Source: Rhexocercosporidium sp. MPI-PUGE-AT-0058 (lineage: Eukaryota; Ascomycota; Leotiomycetes; Helotiales). Taken from it: DNA of 64,000 bases. The position numbers and the translations under genes are program-made. Below are positions 34,179 to 43,476 of the stretch, piece by piece. Position 1 is the stretch's first letter. Each line of letters starts with the position of its first letter. The DNA lies in the NCBI GenBank assembly GCA_020746875.1, contig JAGTJL010000017.1, positions 1,116,001 to 1,180,000 of the forward strand, written 5' to 3'. The notes beneath the pieces were generated by a model that saw nothing but the letters and a program-made list of their open reading frames with translations, did not search any database and was not told where the DNA came from.

Positions 34179-34571
34179 TCAACCCTCTGCCTCTTCTCGC
34201 TTTCGCTCCCTCCAATCCCGGAATCTGTACCAGTAGGGTTTGAGCTTTTTGATAGTGAAGTAGAGAATAATGATAGCGACTTCGGCTGCAAACAGTCCAG
34301 CGAAGACCACTATAACAATGAAGAGCGGTCCGCTCTTGAAATCCCAATTTTGCTTTCCATTCCACTCTCGTTTGCCCACTTCTTGCTTTCCTCCGCTCAT
34401 AACATATCTTTTGGATACCTTTGGAGTATGTGTTGTCTTTATGGTGCCTCCAAGGTCTCGACGCTCTAATCCCGAAGACACGGAGTTTTCTTGGCGAGGG
34501 TGATAACCTTCGGTGCAGAGGCAAGCTGCATTGGCCGCGAGGACGCAGAGGAGCAAGAGTGATGTTCTCAT
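34179..34571 (-). CDS. small single-pass membrane protein with dibasic sites (130 aa)
   Basis: Single exon. Signal peptide (MRTSLLLLCVLAANAAC), an ectodomain of about 65 residues with three dibasic sites (LERR, VSKR, VGKR) of the Kex2-cleavage type, one span (FIVIVVFAGLFAAEVAIIIL) and a basic/aromatic tail (KKLKPYWYRFRDWRERKR). Type I topology predicted. The dibasic sites could release short peptides in the Golgi. The tail resembles the fragment at 29649, and the start resembles the gene at 30840. No known family. Confidence 0.6.
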   Translation of the reverse strand: MRTSLLLLCVLAANAACLCTEGYHPRQENSVSSGLERRDLGGTIKTTHTPKVSKRYVMSGGKQEVGKREWNGKQNWDFKSGPLFIVIVVFAGLFAAEVAIIILYFTIKKLKPYWYRFRDWRERKREEAEG

Positions 34572-34657
34572 TGTTGAGCCGAAGGATGAGGGACAACGAA
34601 TTGATTTGCCTGTTGGCTGGGTGTTGTAAAGTTCGGAAATACCAAGGACGTAGAACC

Positions 34658-34665
34658 ATTTTATA
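34658..34665 (-). promoter_or_regulatory. TATA box candidate
   Basis: TATAAAAT on the minus strand, 87 bp upstream of the start at 34571. Sequence and spacing fit a core promoter. Confidence 0.45.
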
Positions 34666-34838
34666 GACAGCTATGTTCCGGTATCAAGTCACACGAGGGG
34701 TAGTGATTCCCAATTCTTGAATATTTGTAAATGTCTAACGAAACCCAGGGGTATAGATTTATCATACCACCAATCTGATTCACGTACAGTTTGGGAGATA
34801 ATCATGTAAAACAATGCAACTTTCAAATCAAAGCAATC

Positions 34839-35448
34839 TCACTGCTGGTATCTTTCTCTCGCAGCATGCTGGCGATTGTTGCGCTTAATATTTCGGCGAT
34901 TCGTCTCACTTCTCCTCTTGCTTTTCCGATTTACAACACTCTGCTTCTTCTTTCGTATTTTCTCAATGTTCTTATCTTCCTCTCGCTCTTGACTTTCTCG
35001 CTTGCATCCTTTCTTCTCAGCCTTTCCGCTTTCTTCCACGCTTTGTCTGCACTCTTCTGAGCTTCTCCGTGTTGGCGCATGTTTCGATCCTTCATGTTCA
35101 GATCCTCCCTCAGTGTTCATTGGCCTCTTTTTGTGGTTTCCAGAAAGCACAAACAATATCAAAACGAACAATACACAAAGCGGAATGGTAATTCCAAGTA
35201 TAATGTTTGAAGTGTATTTCGATGGCTCTCTAACTTGAAGGTTTGGCGTTTGACGTTGTTCCAGGTGCGTGTAGAGAAGATTTTGAGTCGTGCTTGTTCC
35301 TGAAAAAGTAGCTAGTTCTTTACTAGAAATGAAGTTTTTCGTGACAGTTACACTAAGCTTTGGGACATGGATCATTGGAGCAGGAAACGAATGCATTGAG
35401 CAAAAGGATGACGGGGAGACAGAGGACGAAGCGGATGATGAGTCTCAT
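34839..35448 (-). CDS. small membrane protein with very basic cytosolic tail; frame break after signal peptide
   Basis: A start at 35448 gives a good signal peptide (FVLCLPVILLLNAFVSC), but this frame stops at 35353. The rest is in another frame: a Ser/Thr-rich ectodomain, a span (IILGITIPLCVLFVLILFVL), then about 100 residues dominated by Lys, Arg and Glu (ESQEREEDKNIEKIRKKKQS) to 34839. The only GT...AG segment that would reconnect the frames in the obvious place is about 31 nt, too short for a usual intron. So either a frameshift split the gene or the mature start at 35396 without signal peptide is used. Function unknown; the tail might bind nucleic acid or phospholipid by charge. Confidence 0.45.
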
Positions 35449-35924
35449 TGCGTAACTTCAGCGTTGGTTTCGTGCGGCCGCAAATGAATGCTTAATAAAT
35501 ACATATGCAAGTACAAAAAGCTTATGGCGGTACAAATGATGTGCTGAAGCTGATATGGCTGACGGCTTCTTTTGACCGAAGGAGTAATTTATAAAGTTGT
35601 GTCCATGTTCTCTGCTTGAGTGAGTCAATTATGTACAGTAGTTATTCACAGGTAGACCCCACACCTCTGGGCAAGGCACGACTTCAACACATCCAGAGCA
35701 ACTATGGGCAGTTTGGGAAAATTAGAAACACACTTTGAGGATATTTAACTTGTTTATTATATTCACCGTCGTAGAATTTTTTCAAGATTAAGCCGGAAAC
35801 GCTTTCACAACCAGAAGCGAGCCGTGCCGCGGACCGAGCTCTCCCCATCAACATCAGACCTCAACTTCCCATCCCCCTCGCACCTCACACAACTACTTTC
35901 CAATCACAATGCATGCTGCGATAA
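35449..35924. other. intergenic, shared upstream region of divergent genes
   Basis: Lies between the start of the basic-tail protein (minus) and the start of the SRPK-like kinase (plus). It probably holds both promoters. Confidence 0.4.
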
Positions 35925-37388
35925 ATGACTTCATTTCTGAAGTGGGCAAGAGCGGCTACTCGAAGAGCACCATCAGCACCCCTACGCTTTCCCCCCACAG
36001 GATTCGATGTCGTTCCCGACTCCCAAGTCATCGAGGAGGAACAGTTTGAGGGCTTCAAAAGAGGCCTCTACTATCCTGTACATATCGGAGATGTTTTTGC
36101 GTCGAAGTACCAAGTCGTGGGAAAGCTTGGGTATGGCGTGACTTCCACGGTCTGGCTAGCTCGCGATCTTCAGTATGTCTCCCGAATCCACCAACCGAAG
36201 ATGAGATCTAACAGATAATCCAGAGCGCACGAGCACGTTACCTTGAAAGTATATATTCGTGACGGACGCCCGGAAGAGGAATTTGAGATCTATCAGCGTC
36301 TAAGCCGAGGGAACCATTCCCATATGGGCTACTCATTCGTCAAGACCGCCTTGGAAATGTTCAAAATTCCCCGTTCTGGAGGTGAACATGCTTGTCTCGT
36401 CCAAAAGCCTATGTGGGAAAGCCTCCGGGACTTGAAAAAGCGAATACCAGACGGTCTCTTTTCCGAAGAACTCCTCAAAGGGACTCTCCAGCAGCTGTTC
36501 TTGGCGCTCGACTATTTGCACACAGAATGCAATCTTGTTCACACAGGTATGAGGCTCCTACCTGTATTTATTATCTACATCACTGCATGACCTGGGCTCT
36601 GATTACGTGTGTACAGATATCAAAGCCGACAATATACTCTCAAAAATTGTAGACACCTCCATTCTAGATGCCTTCGTAACAGCTGAAATGGAACACCCCT
36701 GCCCACGGAAAACCGTAGACGGCGTAACAATTTACACTGCACGCCAACTAGGCGTCCCTAAATGCTTTGGGAACTCGGTACTAAGTGACTTTGGCTCCGC
36801 CGTCCGGGGCGACGTGAAGAGAAATCACAACGCAGCACCCGACTTCTACCGGGTTCGTTTGAACTCCATCTATTGATGCATTCCCGCCTCCTATTTTGAG
36901 TTTCGTTGACTGGTAGCCAGGCACCTGAGATCATGGTCAAAGCCGCATGGAGCTACCCAGTAGACATCTGGGCGGTGGGCACTATGGTATGGGACCTTTT
37001 CGAAGGGCATCACCTGTTCCATGGCCAAGATCCAGATGGGAAAGGCTATTCCACTCGCGCGCATTTGGCAGAAGTCATCGCCCTATTAGGTCCACCGCCT
37101 CTAGATTTGCTTCAGAAAGGAGTGAGGAGCTCGGAGTTCTTTGATGACGAAGGTGCGTGCTCTCATACTTTTGGGAGATAATAGAGGACTGACTGGGGAG
37201 CAGGTAAATGGATTGCTGAGATGCCGATCGAGAAGGAGAGGGGTTTGGAATCATTTGAATCTCGATTGGAAGGGGAGAACAAAAAGATGTTCTTGCAGAT
37301 GATGAAGGGCATGTTGGCTTGGAGGCCTGAAGATAGGAAAACAGCAAAGCAGATGCTGGATGAACCTTGGCTGAAAGATGATGAGTGA
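35925..37388 (+). CDS. SRPK-like serine/threonine protein kinase (407 aa, intact)
   Basis: Five exons (35925-36172, 36224-36546, 36617-36852, 36921-37152, 37204-37388) join in phase. Motifs: GKLGYGVTSTVWLARD (glycine loop), HVTLKVYI (ATP lysine), VHTDIKADN (catalytic loop with HTD in place of HRD, as in SRPK-like kinases), LSDFGSAV (metal-binding DFG), YRAPEI and PVDIWAVGTM. The length matches compact fungal members that lack the large spacer insert of true SRPKs. Likely substrate class: Ser/Arg-rich proteins, though many fungal paralogues have no known role. It shares exon positions with the pseudogene at 25014, so the two probably arose by duplication. Confidence 0.88.
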
Positions 37389-37692
37389 GGCAGCACAGGT
37401 TTCCCACTCTCAGAAATAGCCAAAATTTATGGCGAGTTTTGATTTGAGCTCTGCCCTGGGTGTCTTAAGAAAGAGGCACACATTGTAGAATTTAGAATTT
37501 GATTTTCAGCTTGGAGCTGCAAGTTCCCTTGTAGCTGCCATGACACTTGAACATCTTGCCACCCAACGAAAGTAAAACCAAACAGTCACTTGATATCTGT
37601 GATACAAGATAATCCTGTATAATGTGAGTATAAAAGCGCGTTTTATAGATCAATCACGGAAGACATCAAGTCACACTTCCTCCTCTGGACAT

Positions 37693-38158
37693 ATAAAAGC
37701 CATTCCTCTTCATCCTCCTAACAACCAGCACCGTCTCCCTCGCCCTCGCCCTCACCCTCACCCTCCCACCTATAAACCCACTCCCAATGCTCCCTCCCAG
37801 AAACCTCCCTCCAAACCAACCCATTTCTACTCACCTACTCACCCACTCCACCCGCCAAGCACCAGCACAAGCACAGAGACTCACGCACTCAGTCCGACAA
37901 GCACAACCCCCTCCCCCAAACTACACACTCCTCCACCTCATCCCCAAGAACGTAACGAAGAGAAAGCGCTTCGTGATCTTCTCTGCCATTGGAGCGTTGT
38001 TCGTGGTTGCATTAGCGATCTTCGTGGCGAATATCTTCGGGCAGAGGTATAAGGGGAGGAGGGAGGAGAGGGAGTTTGAGGGGGGTGGTGGGAGTAGGAA
38101 TAGAAGGGAAGGGTTGAGTGAGGTAGGGAGTGAGTGGGTGAGTGAGGTTAGGAATTAG
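37693..38158 (+). CDS. small single-pass membrane protein, 5' end unclear
   Basis: From the first ATG at 37787 the protein (123 aa) has a Pro/Gln-rich ectodomain, a span (FVIFSAIGALFVVALAIFVA) preceded by KRKR and followed by a basic tail (RREEREFEGGGGSRNRRE). In the same frame upstream of 37787 lies a strong signal-peptide-like stretch (KPFLFILLTTSTVSLALALT), but the codon before it is TAA and no ATG is present. Either the original start was lost, or the true start is in another exon. TATA-like words lie at about 37630 and 37690. No known family; the layout matches the other small genes. Confidence 0.5.
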
Positions 38159-38666
38159 ATTTTTTGTCGCCTGGGAGGGAAGAGGAAGAGGAAGAGGAAG
38201 GAGGTGGTGGAGTACTTACTTACCTACCTTGCTGACTTTCGAGTGATTTTCTTTTCCTTCTAGGGATATTAAAGAAAGGAATCTTGTTGCACTTTTTCAA
38301 TAGCGGTGATTTGAAATTTTTTTCTTTTTTTTACTATTGTATCGGGTATCTAAGCTAGAGATGATGTTTCTTCATCGTTTGTTATATCTCCTGTATTGGT
38401 ATCAAATCATGATTCTCGGTTTGCAATAGTGCGTTCTAGACACTTCTTGTATGCGGGATTAAATTCTTCGGTGGATTATTACAGGAGAGTGAAGCTTAGT
38501 CTGGTTCTGTTTACTTGTTTACTGTATCAGAAGATATGATTTTATAGAGATGGAGGCGGGAGTTTCGGTTACTAGATTGCACCTGTTCCTTGGACCTTGA
38601 TGATGATACAACATTGTTCTAATTCAATTGTGCAAACTGTCGATACCTGAGAGGATATGGCGCCTA
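38159..38666. other. intergenic between convergent genes
   Basis: AT-rich with a short CTTT/TTTC-rich tract. No gene. Confidence 0.4.
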
Positions 38667-40813
38667 TCAACTGTGTCTATTAGTCTTCCCATCCGCTGTC
38701 GTATCAACGATCCTCAGACAACCCCTCAGATACCCCTCAACCCTCTCCAACCCTTCATCAGCCAATCCAACCAACAACCCCACATACCCATCCGGCCTCA
38801 CAACGGCCATAGCACCTTTCTCACGATTAACGCCATAGACATTATACGCATCCTCCAACTCCGTACCGTTGTAGAAGCTCATCTCCGCATCTTCCTTCAC
38901 GGCAGCGGGGATGTCTTTCCATACGAAAGTGTTGGAGGGGAGGGCATGTAGAACGACGAGTTCGACGAGGGAGGAAGGAAAGGATTTGAGGAGGGAGGAG
39001 ATGTGGGTTAGAGAGGTGCTTGATGAAGCGGTTGATGTGAGGAGGTCAGTGGATGTCAGGACGAGGATGCGGTACCGGCCGGTAGAGGGGAAATCTAGCT
39101 GGTCAATCGATGGCTGTTAGAATGTTTGACAAAAAGACTTACCGTCTTGCAAATCCCTCCTATATCCATCTGCATGTCTCTTAACCTTGACATTCAAAAG
39201 TCTCCGCCCAGGCTTTAGGACACCACTAAGATAATCCGTTCCTGTCACCACGCCTTCTGGTGTATTCTTCTCCACCAAGGAGGTTTCAGGATACTCGATC
39301 CCGCAACCACTTGTGAATCCATTCCCTGTGCAGAACACCTCGAGGAATTGCTCGTGCGTGAGACCTTCTGTTCCTTCGGCCCCGATTTTTCCTGAGAACA
39401 TTGAGGAGAACTCCTTGTCGAATGCAATGAGCTCTTTTGCGATTGTGAGACGTTCCGTTTCGAAGGTGTCGAGGATTGCGTTTTGAGAATCGGCGATGGG
39501 AGAGAGGCCGTGAAGGGAATGCATTAGCTTCCACGATAGGTTGTAGGAGTCCATCATGGAGACATTCATGCCCTGGCCTGCTTTGGGGCTATGGGTGTGG
39601 CAAGCTATTGGATGTCAGATCGAGAACCAAAATACCAGAGGGGACATACCATCACCAACAATAAACACCCGGTTGACGCCTTTCGAATCCTGCTTGACGA
39701 AATTCTCTGATACTCTCTGCCCAATCTGATATGCAGCCCACCAATCCACAGCATCTGCTCTTTTGGGCTTTATGTAGTACGGCTTGAATACTTCCTGCGC
39801 CTGCGCAAGTATACTCTCCATAGTGATCTTCTCCCGTCTAGCCTTTGCCTCCGCCTTACTTGCTCCTTTTATGCCCTCTTCAGCGGCAATATCATTGTCG
39901 GGCTTTACTTCCTCCTGGACATGGACATATAGCCTCGTCAAATATTCCCCAGTTGCGATTCTTTCTCTCGGAATAACCATCACACTCCCATTCTCTGAAT
40001 GTATGGCACACCGTCTTCTGATGTCTGGGAAATCGGTATCCGCGACGAAGTCCACAACACCCCATATAAAATCAGAGGTCTCCCCCTCGAGCTTGAAATC
40101 CATGGATCTGCGAACCAGCGAATGTGCTCCATCTGCGCCCACCAGGTGCTTTGTCCGAACGCTTCGAGTCCCGGATGGTCCTTCCATTTCCACCAGAACA
40201 GGGAATTCGGCGTCTCCAGCTTCGTCCAGAACAACCTTCGTAAGCCGTGTAGATCGCTGTACACCACGGGCAGAGTATCGTTTGAGATCATCTTCGAGAA
40301 TTCGCTCAATTCGTCCTTGGTGTATTGTGACTTCGTGGGGAAACCTCGCTGCAACAGCCACGTCTGGGACAATTGATGTGCGCTCAATGACTCCATTATT
40401 TCCTTTTCCCGGGTTCCAGAATGCCACCTCCCACATCTGACAGCCTTCCGTAAGGATCTCGTTGGCCAGTCCCAAACTCTTCAGCACTTCGAGTGTCCGT
40501 GGTTGTAAGCCATCTGCTTGTCCGGATTTCAGAGCAGTGGGTTTCGAGTCAATGCAGAGGAGGGATTTGTCGCTGAGACCGTATCGTGCGAGGAGGACTT
40601 GTAGGAAGAGACCTGCAGGACCTGCCTGGTTGATATCAGCAAGTGGTCACTTGGAGCTTGGGATTGAATACACACCCCTGCAATCAAGACTTCATACTTC
40701 TCCTCGCTGTCAACGGGCTCGAAACTAGGGGTCAGTCGCGGGAGAGGGGTAGCAAAGGAAGGCAGAACGCGTAGATCTCGCGAAGAGGTAGAATACTCTG
40801 TGAAGACTGGCAT
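38667..40813 (-). CDS. FAD-dependent phenol hydroxylase-type monooxygenase (667 aa)
   Basis: Four exons, 40676-40813, 39650-40625, 39143-39604 and 38667-39094, join in phase. The dinucleotide-binding motif EVLIAGAGPAGL is formed across the first intron, followed by the FAD fingerprint VGADGAHSLVRRSMDF, RVFIVGDA (second FAD motif, split by the second intron), a C-terminal thioredoxin-like part (STGRYRILVLTSTD) as in phenol 2-monooxygenases, and family-typical length. The family hydroxylates phenolic rings with NADPH and O2, giving catechols. Expected location: cytosol. Neighbouring transcription factor, dehydrogenases, transporter and rhamnosidase suggest aromatic catabolism. The last acceptor was chosen because it alone keeps the C-terminal frame. 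Confidence 0.88.
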
Positions 40814-41564
40814 GGTTGAAGAGATACCTAGGTAAGACGAGGGCATTGGAAGGAGAAGAAAGGAATGAAAATACCCCCGTAGGCGTAGGAGTAGTTCCCA
40901 GGTCCACATTAACCTACCAATTAGCTTACCTTTGTGCCATGGCTAGGATGGACCAGTATAGATAGCCAGGATCCCATACCACATGACTCTGTCGTGAACA
41001 TTCAAACCCCGCTTTGCTGGTGTAGAGTGTAGAGAAGACACCCAAAGAATGAGTGGAGGGGAGGGGGAAAGGTTGAAGGGAGTGATGAGTGATGATTACC
41101 TTTTGCTTAGAGATAACAAGTTCCAGCCGAAAATACTGGGTCTAGCGCTGACCGATACTGTACCTATACCTGTAGCGAGCCAAGCTGGGGTCTCCACAGT
41201 GTTGTTAATCCTGCCATAGGCCCATGGCCCAGCCTGAGCCCACTACAAGTGCACTGAAGGCAGCCCAAGCTGTGGACAAGACTTCTCTTCCTCCCCGAGA
41301 CGAGCTCAAGCTATCAAAACACCTTCTGTACTGTATTGTACTTGTACCCACGCCTGGGGAGATTTCCGAGTCCAGTACTGTGTTATGGGTCTTGGTCTTG
41401 GTCTGGCCATGTGAAATTACCGTGGTGATGATGGGAGGTGAGATGGGAGAGAGATCTTGATCTAACTATTCTTAGTTTAGTATGATCTGGTTCATCTCAT
41501 CTGGGGAAGTCAAGGAAGGTCTCCAGTTATTCGGTCATCCAATCCGAGGAGTATGTCCGTCCTG

Positions 41565-41618
41565 TGCTGATGGTGCTGATGGTGCTGATGGTGCTGGTGG
41601 TGCTGGTGGTGCTGGTGA
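41565..41618 (+). repeat. 9-bp tandem repeat, 6 copies
   Basis: Units of TGCTGATGG (three), then TGCTGGTGG (two) and TGCTGGTGA. A minisatellite in intergenic sequence. Confidence 0.8.
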
Positions 41619-42751
41619 CAAGTCGAAAACATTAGCCTATGGCACCGGTTGCTCTTGCTCTGGCTCTTGCTAAAATAAATGTGGATAGATATAGACTTGG
41701 TTCTCCTCCCCGACCGGAATGTTCTAAGAGCTGTGGGTTTGTTCATGCTTAATTCCTGGTATCGTGTTGGGGACCTGTTTCTTTTCAAGTACCTGGGTTT
41801 CGATACTCTACGATCGAGACCTGGGTGTGTCGCAGCACTGCCTTTGGGAGTACCAAGTAGTACTACTGAGTGAGTGCACCATGGCTTTGGATCCCTCGAC
41901 CTCCAACGATGTCCATCGATAGCTCCGTAAGCGCGGGGTTTTCATTCTCTGCGGGATTTGTTCATTGCTTCTGGATCGTTTCTGTTTGCATTAGTCTCAT
42001 CGTCCTTCGGTGCTCGAAGTATCTGAATGTTTTGTCCCGGCTCTCGAAGAAAGTCCACCCCAGCCTGGGAATGACTTACGGAACGTAGAGTCTTCGATCT
42101 GTCTTGTCGTCTCCAGGACATGTCTGTGGGGTATCTTGATACTTTATTACTGTCGGAAGTCATCTCTGATTCCATGTTCTGGAGGCTTATCGATGATATT
42201 ATTGTTTACTTGCCACTGAGAGTGGTGTCCATTGGGGGGCGGCTCTGTACGGAAAGGAAGGTTTCTTTCCCTTCTCTGTTTCAGCCTTCTGGAAGTTTTC
42301 GCTCTACTGTCGCTCTGAAGGAGTCCAGCCTCCAACGTCATCCTGCGACAGTTATTGGGCTATGGGTGGAAAGGTCTAGGAGTGTGTGTCTTTGGAGGCG
42401 TTGGTTTGTGGCTGTGATGTCGAAGTCGCATCCCGGGGTCCAGTCGATATCTTCTCGCGAGCCGCTCACTCACTCAGCGGCAGCCGTCAAGCACCAATAT
42501 CGTGTCACGCTGAGACGGTTGATTCATCGTCTGTTTGTTGATTGTTGTTGGTTTCTAGCCCGGACTTCAGCGACATTTCCCACTCCCCATGTATTTATTT
42601 ATTTATTCCAAGCAGGCATGCATGCATGTATGTATCTTCGTCCCACGGCACAGATGAGTATGCTCAAAAGCATCCCTCATGTGGAACCCTCCCTCTCTCG
42701 TCTCCAAGTCAAACCTGACCAGTCGCAGCACTGCCGGGGATTCCTTCTTGT

Positions 42752-42820
42752 CCCTTCCAAACCTTTTTCCCTTCCAAGCCTTTTTCCCTTCCAAGCTTTT
42801 TTCCCTTCCAAGCCTTTTCC
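42752..42820 (+). repeat. 17-bp tandem repeat, ~4 copies
   Basis: Imperfect units of the form CCCTTCCAAGCCTTTTT. Pyrimidine-rich and located 650 bp upstream of the transcription factor start. Confidence 0.75.
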
Positions 42821-43476
42821 CCCCTTCCCTTGCTTCTATCGCTTCCATCGCTTCTAGGATGCTTGCTGCGAGGCTGCTCCTTTCGTGCCCTCCTTCGCTC
42901 CTGCCAAGGCTGAAGCCCCACTCGACCGCAGACAGGAGACAGGAGACAGGACTGGATTGGGTGTGGAGGTGTTGCAGCGAAGCGAGGAGGAGGGAGGATG
43001 CCGTCCACCACCTGCACCTGCACACCTGCACACCTGCACCCACTCCACTCACCTCCACCCAACTCCACTCGACTCCACTCGACTCCACTCAGCTCCACTT
43101 GCACCCAAAATCTTTTCCCGCTAGTACCAAAACAGTGGGGATGCCAGATCTGCGGGGAAAACTAGAGACAACCAACCTGCACAAACCCAAACCACCACCA
43201 CGCGTTGATCAAGACGACACACCCACACCCACACCAACACCTCCACCCACTCCCACACCCGAGCACACCACACCCACCACCCCCTTCCCTTGACTTGAGC
43301 CCAACAGCCTGACGACCAAAGAAAGATATCTATCTATCTTCGTTACGACATCCTTTGCTGCCCCTCCCCCTTCCCCTCCCCCTCCCCCTTGAAGATAAAC
43401 ATCAACTCCCCGAAACCTTTGGCTCCACGGTCCAATCTTCTTCTCCGTCCATTCCGCTCCCTCGTCTATCCTCGGC

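Larger units (their letters stand above)
40814..43476. other. 2.7-kb non-coding region with several tandem repeats
   Basis: Separates the monooxygenase (minus) from the transcription factor (plus), so both promoters lie here. It holds a 9-bp repeat at 41565-41618, a 17-bp repeat at 42752-42820 and CA/CT-rich low-complexity stretches at 43000-43110 and 43200-43390. No reading frame shows conserved features. Confidence 0.5.

Noticed and set aside
34174..34659. 161-codon minus-strand frame overlapping the small gene at 34179
   Set aside because: The alternative frame lacks a signal peptide and span; the 34179-34571 frame has both.
42752..43110. Regular repeats considered as a CRISPR array
   Set aside because: Units are contiguous without unique spacers, and the DNA is eukaryotic.
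42603..43293. Several 100-200-codon frames with Pro/Thr or Lys/Gly repeats
   Set aside because: All are translations of tandem and low-complexity repeats upstream of the transcription factor.
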